From NCBI RefSeq assembly GCF_003856495.1, contig NZ_CP034118.1:1158001-1222000 (forward strand): a stretch of DNA of 64,000 nt, in the 5' to 3' direction. Shown piece after piece: positions 8,482-16,113 of the stretch; within the stretch, counting starts at the first letter, position 1, and the number at the start of each line of letters is the position of its first letter. The notes under the pieces were generated by a model. It made no database searches. It had not been told where the DNA came from and was given only the letters and a program-made list of their open reading frames with translations. Source of the DNA: Staphylospora marina. Lineage in GTDB: Bacteria > Bacillota > Bacilli > Thermoactinomycetales > Thermoactinomycetaceae. Both the position numbers and the translations under genes were made by a program.

Positions 8482-8856
8482 TCAGTCGCGGGCGCCGTGC
8501 CGCTTCAGGATTTGCCGCACTTCTTCCATTTGCTCCGCTTGGCAAAACACCGTCACGGAATGGTCTTCCTGCTTTTCAAACCCGTTGCCGCCCGCCAATC
8601 CGCTGGCGTCCGGATGGGCGGACAAGAGGATCCGTTTGTCGTCGTTCGCGGGCGGGGTGCCCACCGTGCTCTCCGACAGGGACATCTTCTGATCGATGAA
8701 CGGATTGTGCACTTCGTGATCCTCATATCCCCGTCCGCCGCCCATCGGGTCAAACCGGTCCACGTACGCTTCAAATCCGCGGGCTTTCAATTCTTCCGCC
8801 GCCTTTTGTGCGGCATCCGGCGTCTGAAAGTACCCGAAAACAAATCGTTCTTTCAT
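8482..8856 (-). CDS. Hypothetical protein, small soluble two-lobed
   Basis: 124 residues, not assigned to a named family. The start MKERFVFGYF is chosen because it lies 9 nt after AGGGGG; an ATG two codons earlier is too close. The N-terminal FGYFQTPDAAQKAAEELKAR and the C-terminal VTVFCQAEQMEEVRQILKRH are each beta-alpha-beta-like halves, separated by a Gly/Asp-rich linker (MGGGRGYEDHEVHNPF). This resembles general-stress proteins with duplicated small domains, but that is only a fold-level impression. No signal peptide or membrane segment. It is a single-gene unit with its own terminator. Confidence 0.65.
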   Translation of the reverse strand: MKERFVFGYFQTPDAAQKAAEELKARGFEAYVDRFDPMGGGRGYEDHEVHNPFIDQKMSLSESTVGTPPANDDKRILLSAHPDASGLAGGNGFEKQEDHSVTVFCQAEQMEEVRQILKRHGARD

Positions 8857-9024
8857 GTGCATGTTCCCCCTGACTGAACGGATGGGCCAGAGAGCCCAAC
8901 CCGGGATTCAAAGATTAATGTGGATGGTATTCCCGGAAATATGCGCGGGGGGACGTTTGCAAACACAGGGCCTTTCTTTTGGAACGTCCCGAAGCGTACG
9001 GGGAACCCTGTCCTTCGGTTCGCT

Positions 9025-9379
9025 TCAATACCGAAGCTCCTGGATCTTCCCGAGATCAATGCCGTAGCGGGCATATATCTTGATCGTATTTTCCCCGGTC
9101 GGCTGATCTTTGGAGAACCCCAGCTTCCCGGCGACCAGGATGACATGATCCGTGGAATGTCCCTCAATTTCAACAGTGATGAATCTCCTTGACGGCGAGG
9201 GTGATCTCCGAGCCGGAATCGCGCAACCGGATCCGTTTGCTTTGGTCTCCGGGGATGACATCGTACACATACCGTCGCATGAGCGATTCTCCGATTTTTC
9301 TTCCACCGAGGCTCAAAATGCGCCGGGTCACCCCGGACGGATCGTTCTCCAGGATCTTTGCTTCAAATTCGACGGGCAT
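9025..9379 (-). pseudogene. CYTH (CyaB/thiamine triphosphatase) domain protein, frameshifted and truncated
   Basis: The first 66 residues are a normal CYTH N-terminus: FEAKILENDP, MRRYVYDVIPGDQSKRIRLRD and ITLAVKEIHH, with the characteristic E-x-E-type start replaced by EFEAK. The frame then stops at CATCACTGTTGA (about 9192). A different frame continues with VEIEGHSTDHVILVAGKLGFSKDQ and GENTIKIYARYGID, which matches the next part of the family but lacks about 8-10 residues between. It ends where the conserved acidic strand should follow. The ribosome binding site GAGGGGA is still intact. It lies 12 bp after the preceding unknown gene, so it was the second gene of that unit. A sequencing indel could explain the shift but not the short C-terminus. 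Confidence 0.7.
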
Positions 9380-9391
9380 GACGGCATCCCC

Positions 9392-9688
9392 TCAGCCGAA
9401 AATGTCGTACGTGAGTCCGCTTATGCATGTCAGACCTTCACCGATCTTCACTTCCATCCCGTGGGACAGCGGGATTCTGACTTTGGAACCGTTCGCGGTG
9501 TCCAACGTGACGATCATCAGCTCGGAAGGTTCCATTTCCACGCTGGCCACGATTTTGCCTTTGTTGTCTTCCGTATGGATGAAGCGTTCCCGGGCTTCCA
9601 GACACACATGATAACCGGGGAACGCTTTCAGGTCCCTCAGAAAAAGATTCAGCTGATTGAAATCACCGGACGCGTAAATTTTGAACAT
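9392..9688 (-). CDS. Hypothetical protein
   Basis: 98 residues starting at an ATG preceded by GGAGGAATGCAGG; a frame 12 codons longer has no ribosome binding site. The sequence is beta-rich and soluble (FKIYASGDFNQLNLFLRDL, KIVASVEMEPSELMIVTLD, SKVRIPLSHGMEVKIGEG), without signal peptide, membrane helix or a motif I can name. It heads a short minus-strand unit with the broken CYTH gene, divergent from the HTH-TPR regulator. Confidence 0.65.
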   Translation of the reverse strand: MFKIYASGDFNQLNLFLRDLKAFPGYHVCLEARERFIHTEDNKGKIVASVEMEPSELMIVTLDTANGSKVRIPLSHGMEVKIGEGLTCISGLTYDIFG

Positions 9689-9825
9689 CCTGCATTCCTC
9701 CCGAACGAAAACGATGGAATTCATGTTGTGATTGCAAAATGATCACGGACGAACCGAATCATCTTGGTCATCATTTTACACATATCGAAATAATTCTCCT
9801 GTCACTTTAAATTTTTATTTTTGTC

Positions 9826-9854
9826 TTGGCGAGTACAAGAATTTGTAATAATAT
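9826..9854 (+). promoter_or_regulatory. Promoter of the HTH-TPR regulator
   Basis: TTGGCG (9826-9831), 17-bp spacer, TAATAT (9849-9854). The 9-mer GTACAAGAA starts at 9833 in the spacer and occurs again at 9893, a direct repeat that could be an operator for autoregulation. Confidence 0.5.
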
Positions 9855-9922
9855 TTTGTAAAATGGTGAATTGGCTTGCCGTTTATTGAACAGGTACAAG
9901 AAAAGAAACGGGGGAATGCCGG

Positions 9923-11257
9923 ATGAAGGAACCGTTGGATCAGGTCGAACTGGGCATCATCGGGGAGGTGCTGAGAAAGAAGAGAAAAAGCATGCGGAAG
10001 CGCATGAGAGATCTGGCGGATGAATTTGTGTCCACCGCGACGATCAGCAACATCGAACGCGGCTTGCCGATCGTCAACCCGGCAAAAATCCTGCATTATG
10101 CGAAAAAACTGGGCATCGGTCCGGACGAATTGCCCGCCATCGTCCGTCGGTACAACCAAGGCGACGATGAACGGGAAGCGGAGCTGATGTCCATTCTGAG
10201 CAACATTGACCTGGGAGATGCGCGGGAAGGTTTGGCAAGGTTGCAAGCACTCGATATTCCCGCATCCTCGCCTCAACACTTGATGAAGCAATTCCTGATG
10301 GGGAAGCATTTTTTCAATCAGGGAAAGTGGTCCAAGGCGCAAACTTACTTTTCCGAAGTTTTGCGCTCCGTGGACAAATATCCTTCACTGCGGAGGAGCA
10401 ATCTCAAAGCGTATTGTTGCTATGATTTGGGGCGTGTCTTTTATTACAAGAATGATTTGACAAACGCATTGGGGTACAACCAGTTGGGAATTGACGCTTA
10501 TGTTCGTGACTGTGACAAGAACCGCAGCCAAATCATCCATTCCCTGAAAGTGGCCAAAGCCATCTATCTGGAAAAGTTGGAGCGTCTGGACGAGGCACTT
10601 CAGGCATTGGATGAGTTGTGGGAACACATCGCGGACATCCGAAGCGTGCAAGTGTTGTTGAACATTTATGAAACAAAAGCAGATATTCTCACAAGGAAAA
10701 AGCGTTATGATGAAGCAATCGAAATTGCCTGGGAGGGGATTGAGATTGCGCGGATCAACCTTGCTTATGAGCGCGCGCATGATTTGTGGACAACGTTGGG
10801 GAGCGTCTATCTGCAAAAAAAAGCGTACGAGAAGGCCGAATATTGCATCCGCACGGCGCTCAGCATGCGAAAACGTGTCAACGGGGAGTTTCTTCTGGTA
10901 AAAGCGTACACGTTGTGGGGAATGTTGTGCATGAGGACGGAGAGATGGGAAGAAGCCCTGACCGCATTGCAAACCGCGGTTCAATTGGGGGAAAAAACGA
11001 ATGACGCGAGACGGCACGTCATGGCACTGATCGTGTTGGGGGATTGGTATCAGTTGCAGGGCAGATACGAAGAAGCGGTCTCCCCCCTGCAAAAGGCGCA
11101 TGAACTGGCCACGGAACACCAGTTTCTCAAGCAAAGACACATTACGCTTGTGGAGTTGAGCAAATGCTGGAAGCGCCTGAACAGGGGGGAATTTATAAAC
11201 AGTCTTGAAAATCTGTTTGAAGTTGAATTACAATTTTCGCAAGACAGAACCATTTGA
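9923..11257 (+). CDS. XRE-type HTH regulator with TPR domain (RNPP-like)
   Basis: A 444-aa protein. Residues about 9-65 are a helix-turn-helix (IIGEVLRKKRKS...DEFVSTATISNIERGLPIVNPAKILHYAKKLG). The rest is a run of about seven TPR-like helix pairs (for example GKHFFNQGKWSKAQTYFSEV, LGDWYQLQGRYEEAVSPLQK). This architecture is that of the PlcR/NprR/Rap-related regulators that bind short re-imported peptides. The ATG follows GGGGGAATGCCGG. A 16-codon ORF with its own strong ribosome binding site follows after 22 bp and could encode a partner peptide. Target genes are unknown. It replaces ordinary Bacillus-type content at this point of the backbone, so it is accessory. Confidence 0.85.
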   Translation: MKEPLDQVELGIIGEVLRKKRKSMRKRMRDLADEFVSTATISNIERGLPIVNPAKILHYAKKLGIGPDELPAIVRRYNQGDDEREAELMSILSNIDLGDAREGLARLQALDIPASSPQHLMKQFLMGKHFFNQGKWSKAQTYFSEVLRSVDKYPSLRRSNLKAYCCYDLGRVFYYKNDLTNALGYNQLGIDAYVRDCDKNRSQIIHSLKVAKAIYLEKLERLDEALQALDELWEHIADIRSVQVLLNIYETKADILTRKKRYDEAIEIAWEGIEIARINLAYERAHDLWTTLGSVYLQKKAYEKAEYCIRTALSMRKRVNGEFLLVKAYTLWGMLCMRTERWEEALTALQTAVQLGEKTNDARRHVMALIVLGDWYQLQGRYEEAVSPLQKAHELATEHQFLKQRHITLVELSKCWKRLNRGEFINSLENLFEVELQFSQDRTI

Positions 11258-11279
11258 CTTTCAGGGGAGGTAGCTCAAG

Positions 11280-11330
11280 ATGAACCATCGTTATTTGAAC
11301 GATCCCCCACCGGGTCAAGTTTTCCGTTGA
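11280..11330 (+). CDS. Tiny ORF downstream of the HTH-TPR regulator, possible signalling peptide
   Basis: 16 codons (MNHRYLNDPPPGQVFR), with GGGGAGGT 8 nt before the ATG, 22 bp after the regulator stop and before a terminator. RNPP regulators are typically followed by a small peptide gene. Against this, the peptide has no hydrophobic export signal as in PapR or Phr. It may be too short for export, an intracellular partner, or a chance ORF. Confidence 0.4.
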   Translation: MNHRYLNDPPPGQVFR

Positions 11331-11355
11331 TCGTGCAATCATCACCCTCATACAT

Positions 11356-11388
11356 AACAGTCCGGTCGGAAACGGCCGGACTGTTTAT
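11356..11388 (+). terminator. Rho-independent terminator of the HTH-TPR unit
   Basis: Stem AACAGTCCGG / CCGGACTGTT with a 10-nt loop, then TTTATT. Confidence 0.7.
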
Positions 11389-11493
11389 TGTGGACGGAAA
11401 CGTCCGTGGATGAGGACCGTATGTGGCTGTTATGTGTGACGGAACGAGGCAGGCGTGAATACAGGTTTCGAAGGAAAGAAGGAGGACGGGGGA

Positions 11494-11943
11494 ATGACTC
11501 GGCGTTTCACGGCACCGGTGGCGGTGCATCTGTTGATGTTCCGGGGAGAGGAAGTGCTGCTTCTGCGCCGGCGAAACACCGGATATGAAGACGGAAATTA
11601 CAGTGTGCCCGCCGGTCATCTGGACGGCGGCGAAACGGTGAAGGAGGCGGCGGTCCGGGAAGCGAGGGAGGAAGTCGGGGTACGGATCGACCCGGAGGAT
11701 GTCAGTTTGGTTCACGTGATGCACAGGCGGGAGGGGAAGGAGGAACGAATCGACTTCTTTGCGGAAGTTCGCCGTTGGGAAGGAGAGGTTGTCAACAAGG
11801 AGCCGGAAAAATGCGATGATCTTCGCTGGTCGGGAAGCGACGATCTGCCGGAAAACGTGATCCCCTACATCCGCAGGGCTCTGGAGTGTCACCGAAAAGG
11901 GATTTGGTTTGACAGCTTCGGGTTTGACGGGCAAGCAAAATGA
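11494..11943 (+). CDS. Nudix hydrolase
   Basis: 149 aa, starting at the ATG after GGAGGACGGGGGA. The full Nudix box is present (GHLDGGETVKEAAVREAREEVG, residues about 42-63), with the expected N-terminal VHLLMFRGEEVLLLRRRNTGYEDGNYS. A C-terminal DDLRW...LPENVIPYIRRAL is typical of the MutT/NUDT-like subgroup acting on nucleoside diphosphate derivatives. The substrate cannot be read from sequence. It is monocistronic, with no link to neighbours beyond position. Confidence 0.85.
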   Translation: MTRRFTAPVAVHLLMFRGEEVLLLRRRNTGYEDGNYSVPAGHLDGGETVKEAAVREAREEVGVRIDPEDVSLVHVMHRREGKEERIDFFAEVRRWEGEVVNKEPEKCDDLRWSGSDDLPENVIPYIRRALECHRKGIWFDSFGFDGQAK

Positions 11944-12021
11944 TCCGTCGCGCAGGAAAACCGGTATCGCGGACAGAACATCGACAAGGGACACATCAAA
12001 GATCAAGGGAGAGATGGCTGG

Positions 12022-12210
12022 GTGTATCAGGTGAAAATCTTCACCGAGTCGGACACGCGGACGCTGGAAACGAGAATCAATCAGTTTCTCAAGCAGTTTG
12101 ATCAAAACGGCTATGAACTCCTGGACATCAAGCTCTCCGCAACGGACTACCTCAAACCGGGAGGCGGAAATCCCTACAAGTGCACCGCGATGATCATCTA
12201 CCGGGGATGA
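12022..12210 (+). CDS. cse60: Sporulation protein Cse60
   Basis: 62 aa, GTG start after AAGGGAGAG. The N-terminal YQVKIFTESD and the C-terminal CTAMIIYRG match the small Cse60 family, known in Bacillus as a sigma-E-controlled mother-cell protein of unknown biochemical role. The middle NQFLKQF...YELLDIKLS also fits. Followed by a terminator. Confidence 0.75.
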   Translation: MYQVKIFTESDTRTLETRINQFLKQFDQNGYELLDIKLSATDYLKPGGGNPYKCTAMIIYRG

Positions 12211-12289
12211 ACGGAAGCCAAAGAGGGGACCGGCGGTCAAGGTCTTCAAGCTGAAGCTTCGTGGGACGGGGCAGAGAAGAAAAAAGATG

Positions 12290-12330
12290 AAACCGGGGTG
12301 TGGTTGCATCACGCCCCGGTTTGTTTTTTT
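12290..12330 (+). terminator. Rho-independent terminator of cse60
   Basis: Stem AAACCGGGG / CCCCGGTTT with a 15-nt loop, then GTTTTTTT. The last codons of the opposing small membrane protein gene (12309-12590) lie inside it, so the units converge. Confidence 0.8.
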
Positions 12331-12590
12331 CTTAGCCATGCGGCCAGACCCATGTTGAGAAATCCGCCCAACAGGGCCACCAGCAGGAGTCCCTGGCCCA
12401 ATCGGACGTAGAAAGATCCGCCGGCCTGGATGTCGGCATGAAAGATGAGCGCACCGAACAGATCCAGCTTGACGGAAGGCCACCCCTGCATGCTGCCCAC
12501 CGTGGCGTAGAGAAAGCTCCCGGCAATGATCAGGACGAACAGCAGGATGGCTCCCGAAAGGAACGGCATGATCAGGGAATGCTTTTTCAT
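12309..12590 (-). CDS. Small membrane protein, last gene of the PqqD-M50/ABC operon
   Basis: 93 aa, not recognised. Two strongly hydrophobic helices (about residues 8-30, IMPFLSGAILLFVLIIAGSF, and 65-86, LGQGLLLVALLGGFLNMGL) flank a loop with a weakly hydrophobic stretch (KLDLFGALIFHA). The C-terminus is basic (RKKQTGA). It starts 3 bp after the protease stop, so it is translationally coupled. In peptide-toxin operons a small membrane protein at this place is often the immunity factor; that is inference only. Confidence 0.75.
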   Translation of the reverse strand: MKKHSLIMPFLSGAILLFVLIIAGSFLYATVGSMQGWPSVKLDLFGALIFHADIQAGGSFYVRLGQGLLLVALLGGFLNMGLAAWLRKKQTGA

Positions 12591-12593
12591 CGG

Positions 12594-13508
12594 TCAGTCC
12601 TCCTTTCCGGGTGCGGCTTCCCGAACGGACTGTTTGATGACCGCGAGGAGCTTCAGGGAGCTCCTGATTTTTTTTCCGTCGGCCATCGGAGGAACCAGGG
12701 AAAACAGATGAACTCCGAATGCCGCCACCGGAAGCCATGCGGCATATTCCCCGGAGACGGGAATGATTCCGGTGAGGACGGCGATCGCCAGAAGAACGGC
12801 ACACAAGCCCGGCACAAGAGGGCCGGCCAATGAAATGATCAATTCATCCCGGGGAGGTCTCATTTTGTGGACGATCTGCAAATACCCCGGTTTGGTGCAG
12901 AAAAACGCCTGCTCCCGGGGAGTAGAGACCCGAAAGAACGCGACGGCATGTCCCGTTTCGTGGAGAATCAGACCCAGATACAGAGAAACGGTGAAGAAAA
13001 CGGCTTCCTGAAGATTCATCAGGTTCAGGGCCGAAAGAAATCCGCAAATCAGCGCGGCGATCACCAGCAATTGAATGCCCAGTGAACGCAGGACGGCGCC
13101 CGTGATGGTTCGCAGGATGCCGAACCATCCCCCGTCGCGCGTCAGAGAGATTCTGTGGCGGATGCCGGTCAGAGGAGCCTGCAGTGTTCGAAGCAGGACG
13201 AGCATCCTCAGAAGCTGGTTCTGAAGACGGACGGTGAGCGGAGGTTTCCGGAAGTTGAGCAGATATTCACGGTTCAGATGGGCCATCGTTTCGATCAGAT
13301 CCGCTTGCACCTCGGCGTCCGGCCATCCGTACCGTTCGCATACCGTCCGGACGATTTCCGCGATGCTGCGCTTCCCGTCCACTTCGCCGAGCAAGACCTG
13401 TCCCGTTTCATTGACGGGGTGCAGGATGTCCAGTGCGGCGTCAAAGATGTGCCCTTCGCGGAGTTCCACCTGTTCCGGCCAGACCGGAACGGAATCGGGA
13501 CGGATCAT
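12594..13508 (-). CDS. PqqD-like domain fused to an M50 (site-2-type) membrane metalloprotease
   Basis: 304 aa. Residues about 12-86 look like a PqqD fold (VELREGHIFDAALDILHPVNE..., GKRSIAEIVRTVCERYG, a final helix ending LNREYLLNF), the peptide-binding RRE module of RiPP pathways. The rest is an M50 protease: membrane helices around 142-165 and 168-190, the zinc motif HETGH (183-187) in a helix, and the third-ligand region LVPPMADGKK with D277. All catalytic residues are present. The ATG overlaps the permease stop (ATGA). The likely role is to bind and cleave the leader of a small peptide, presumably the 65-aa product at the head of the operon. B. subtilis yydFGHIJ has a comparable M50 protease and ABC pair, but also a radical SAM enzyme that is absent here. 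Confidence 0.8.
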   Translation of the reverse strand: MIRPDSVPVWPEQVELREGHIFDAALDILHPVNETGQVLLGEVDGKRSIAEIVRTVCERYGWPDAEVQADLIETMAHLNREYLLNFRKPPLTVRLQNQLLRMLVLLRTLQAPLTGIRHRISLTRDGGWFGILRTITGAVLRSLGIQLLVIAALICGFLSALNLMNLQEAVFFTVSLYLGLILHETGHAVAFFRVSTPREQAFFCTKPGYLQIVHKMRPPRDELIISLAGPLVPGLCAVLLAIAVLTGIIPVSGEYAAWLPVAAFGVHLFSLVPPMADGKKIRSSLKLLAVIKQSVREAAPGKED

Positions 13509-14977
13509 GACGTTTCCCTCCTTGTCTCGATCGTGGCGGAAGCAAACCAGAAAAATGTCACGAGCACGCAGGTGACAACCAAGCTCCATGCGGGGGATTC
13601 GGGATCCCACAGAGAATTGGTGAGCAGATACAGCGGCACGCTCATCACCAGAAACACCAGATGCAGCATCAACAGACCCGTGGCCGACTTTTGACTGACG
13701 GGGAAAGCGGTTCCCGCGAAAAAGGCCGTGGCATGGATCAGGGCGGTGTAGGCGAGCAGGCGCAACCACCCGTCCGCTCCGAACGGTGTGAGACCGGCCA
13801 GCCGGATGAGGAGATCTGCCGAGACGGCCGTAAACAGCGGGCCGAGCACCAGATACACCAGCATTTTGCCCGTGATTCTCACATGTGGTTCCACCGGCAT
13901 CCAAAGGCCCGCATCATGGGTCCGATGATGCGACCGCAAAGGATATATGCTCAAAAAATAAGGCAAGCCGTAGAAAACCACGGAAGAAAAGACGATGCCC
14001 AGCATGGCTCTCAGCGGGTCTTCCGCCAACCGGATCGCCTGGCCGCCCAAAAGCAAAAGCAGCAGGAACAGACCGGTGTACAGATGGGTTTCCATGTCAC
14101 GGCTCCACTGTTTGAGCTCCAGAGAGGTGAATGCCATGACCGGACGGCGGGAAAACGGCAGACGTGCAAGCGGCCTCCAATGGGATGAAGGTTCGTGGGG
14201 CGGGTCTTCCCGGAGAACTAGGTGCCGAAGGATCCATCCCCCGATCAGGGCCCACACGGCCAAACCGGCGGCGGCCAGCGGATCCCCCTGAAGCAGGGTT
14301 CGGACAAAGAGAGAAGGCGGGAACCAGACCGCGGCATCGGGCGGGAAGAAAAACGCCAGCGCTCCGATGAGCATCAGCCCGGCCGTCAGCATGGCCGAAT
14401 GCCAGGCGCGTTCGGATGCCAATCCGCTTCTCAGGGACAGCATCCGTACTCCTCGACGAAGCACGTACTGGAACACGAGCGCCCAAACACCTGCCGCCGT
14501 CATCAGGAGGAGATGGAGCGGAAGGGACATCAGCCGGATCCCGTTGCCCAGCGGACCGGTCAAAACCAGGAGAATCGGCCAGAAGAGCAGGACGATGATC
14601 AGCAGTTCCAGGAGAAGTCCCGGCAACATCAGGCCCATGGCCTGAACCGAACGGGAGATCGGAAGCGTTTCCAGCATCCGGCTGCTGATTCCTCCGTACA
14701 GGATCCAATGAAGAAAAAGAACGGTGGCCAGAAAAATCAGGCCGAATGAGACCAAGGAAAAGTTGTTCAGCATCATCGAGGCGGTTTCTCCCGCCAGTCC
14801 GCCGGGCAGCATCGACAGCTGCTCCCGGGTGGAGGAAAACACATATGCGGACAAGGCACCCGCCGCGACAATCAGAACCACCGGCGTCATTCCCAGAAGC
14901 GGAGAGGAAGCGACCAACGTCTTCCAACGGTTTCTCCACATTTTGAAGAGAAGACTACCAATCAGCCAGGATGCCAT
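13505..14977 (-). CDS. ABC transporter permease of the PqqD-M50 operon
   Basis: 490 aa, very hydrophobic, with about 12 predicted membrane helices in two halves separated by a hydrophilic stretch near residues 255-285 (REDPPHEPSSHWRPLARLPFSRRP). No soluble domain or periplasmic binding motif was seen. It overlaps the ATPase gene by 23 bp and the protease gene by 4 bp, so all are co-translated. The partner ATPase is of the export type, so peptide export or self-protection is the probable task. Not assignable to a named permease family by eye. Confidence 0.8.
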   Translation of the reverse strand: MASWLIGSLLFKMWRNRWKTLVASSPLLGMTPVVLIVAAGALSAYVFSSTREQLSMLPGGLAGETASMMLNNFSLVSFGLIFLATVLFLHWILYGGISSRMLETLPISRSVQAMGLMLPGLLLELLIIVLLFWPILLVLTGPLGNGIRLMSLPLHLLLMTAAGVWALVFQYVLRRGVRMLSLRSGLASERAWHSAMLTAGLMLIGALAFFFPPDAAVWFPPSLFVRTLLQGDPLAAAGLAVWALIGGWILRHLVLREDPPHEPSSHWRPLARLPFSRRPVMAFTSLELKQWSRDMETHLYTGLFLLLLLLGGQAIRLAEDPLRAMLGIVFSSVVFYGLPYFLSIYPLRSHHRTHDAGLWMPVEPHVRITGKMLVYLVLGPLFTAVSADLLIRLAGLTPFGADGWLRLLAYTALIHATAFFAGTAFPVSQKSATGLLMLHLVFLVMSVPLYLLTNSLWDPESPAWSLVVTCVLVTFFWFASATIETRRETS

Positions 14978-15725
14978 CCAGATCCCCCGCTTTCCGTCCG
15001 GCGTCCGTCAGTTTCAGGTACACTTCTTCCAATGTGGACGAGTCGGTAATTCTGAGCAGCTCTTCCGGTTCCCGGTCCGTCAATTTGTGACCGCGGTGGA
15101 TCAGACAAACCCGATCACACAGGTCCCGGGCGAAATCGAGCTGATGGGTGGAAAGGAGGATGGCCGTTCCCTTGTCCCTGAGTCGTTGCAACAACTGTTT
15201 GAGCAGAATCACGGAGTCAGGATCCAGCCCGGTCGTCGGTTCGTCCAGGATCAACAGCTTCGGCCGGTGAAGCAGTGCCGCCGCGAATTGAACTTTTTTC
15301 TTCATCCCGTGGGAATATCCGCGGAGCAGACGTTGTCTGGCATGTTCCAAACCGAAGAGTCGGATCCACTCGCCGATGGTTGAAGCGGTTTGCTCCTTGG
15401 GAATCTTCCGGAGAGCCGCCACGAAGTCAAGAAATTCATCCGCGGTGAGATCCTCCGGGAGATCGTCCGCATCCGGAACAATGCCGGCCCGGTGTCGGGT
15501 GAGCAAAGGCTGATCCGCCAAATCTTCTCCGAACACCCGGATGTTGCCGTCATCCGGTCTGGAGAGTCCGGTGATCATGCGAATGGTCGTGGTTTTCCCG
15601 GAGCCGTTGGGGCCGAGCAAGCCCAGGATTTCCCCGGGGTGAAGATGGAGGGACAATGACTGAACCGCCACGTTGCCTCCATATGTTTTTGTGACATTTT
15701 CCAGACAAAGAACGGGTTGGGTCAC
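14955..15725 (-). CDS. ABC transporter ATP-binding protein of the PqqD-M50 operon
   Basis: 256 aa. Walker A GPNGSGKTTT at about residues 38-47, Q-loop region, signature RGYSHGMKKKV (a variant of LSGGQ with YSHGM), Walker B KLLILDEPTTGLD, and the H-loop STHQLD. The GTG start follows GGAGG at 8 nt. The signature form is usual in bacteriocin-type and Nod-like export ATPases. The first part of the operon, a small peptide gene, ends in a terminator 45 bp upstream, so this gene needs readthrough or its own promoter. Confidence 0.92.
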   Translation of the reverse strand: MTQPVLCLENVTKTYGGNVAVQSLSLHLHPGEILGLLGPNGSGKTTTIRMITGLSRPDDGNIRVFGEDLADQPLLTRHRAGIVPDADDLPEDLTADEFLDFVAALRKIPKEQTASTIGEWIRLFGLEHARQRLLRGYSHGMKKKVQFAAALLHRPKLLILDEPTTGLDPDSVILLKQLLQRLRDKGTAILLSTHQLDFARDLCDRVCLIHRGHKLTDREPEELLRITDSSTLEEVYLKLTDAGRKAGDLDGILADW

Positions 15726-15769
15726 CGAAGACGCCTCCGTTTCTGTCGTTTGGCCGTCGGGGCCAAAAA

Positions 15770-15796
15770 GAAAAAAGACTTCCCCGGTCAGGGGAA
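15770..15796 (-). terminator. Intra-operon terminator/attenuator after the 65-aa peptide gene
   Basis: On the minus strand TTCCCC-TGACC-GGGGAA followed by GTCTTTTTTC. It lies between the peptide gene and the ATPase gene, as in bacteriocin operons where the structural gene is transcribed in excess. Confidence 0.7.
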
Positions 15797-15830
15797 ATTT
15801 TGTATAATCGTGTAAAGGCTGAATATCTGG

Positions 15831-15862
15831 AATCCGTCCATCGATTGTGGGCGGATTTTTTT
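15831..15862. other. Hairpin directly after the 65-aa peptide gene
   Basis: AATCCG...CGGATT with the pair CC/GG in the stem. The T-run is on the plus strand; on the minus strand it is a hairpin 4 nt after the peptide stop, possibly protecting the 3' end of the short transcript. A TATAAT on the plus strand at 15802-15807 has no gene downstream. Confidence 0.4.
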
Positions 15863-16058
15863 ACGGCAGGTCGCAGCCGACTTTCACGTAGCCGTTGCCC
15901 AGGTTGATCTCGGCGACGAAGTCTCCGCCTTTCATCAGGCAGTAGACGTAAGCGCCTCCGACTGCGATGAGGACAGCCATCGAAAGGACGAACCATTCCG
16001 TCACTTCATGCACGGACAGGTTTTTCTCGACCTGAACCATCGGTTTGCTGTAGGTCAT
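15861..16058 (-). CDS. 65-aa membrane-spanning peptide, candidate precursor or substrate of the PqqD-M50/ABC operon
   Basis: A soluble N-terminus (about residues 1-20), one hydrophobic helix (about 22-42, WFVLSMAVLIAVGGAYVYC), then MKGG and a 20-residue polar tail DFVAEINLGNGYVKVGCDLP with one Cys (C62) and several Gly. Strong ribosome binding site AAAGGAGG 8 nt before ATG. It is first in the operon and is cut off from it by a terminator. The layout of leader, helix, Gly-Gly and short tail suggests that the tail is released by the M50 protease, but it could equally be a small subunit or regulator. I recognise no family. Confidence 0.7.
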   Translation of the reverse strand: MTYSKPMVQVEKNLSVHEVTEWFVLSMAVLIAVGGAYVYCLMKGGDFVAEINLGNGYVKVGCDLP

Positions 16059-16113
16059 CCCGTTCGCCTCCTTTCACGGTTCCTGACCGGGGTTCATCAT
16101 AAATATATTGAAT

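Noticed and set aside
11275-12804. Minus-strand frame of 509 codons
   Set aside because: It covers the Nudix and cse60 genes and two terminators, with no recognisable domain.
13509-13904. N-terminal extension of the PqqD-M50 gene
   Set aside because: It overlaps the permease, and the ATG at 13508 overlaps the permease stop in the usual coupled way.
15802-15857. Plus-strand TATAAT with hairpin and T-run as a small RNA gene
   Set aside because: Only about 45 nt between -10 and terminator and no good -35; too weak to call.
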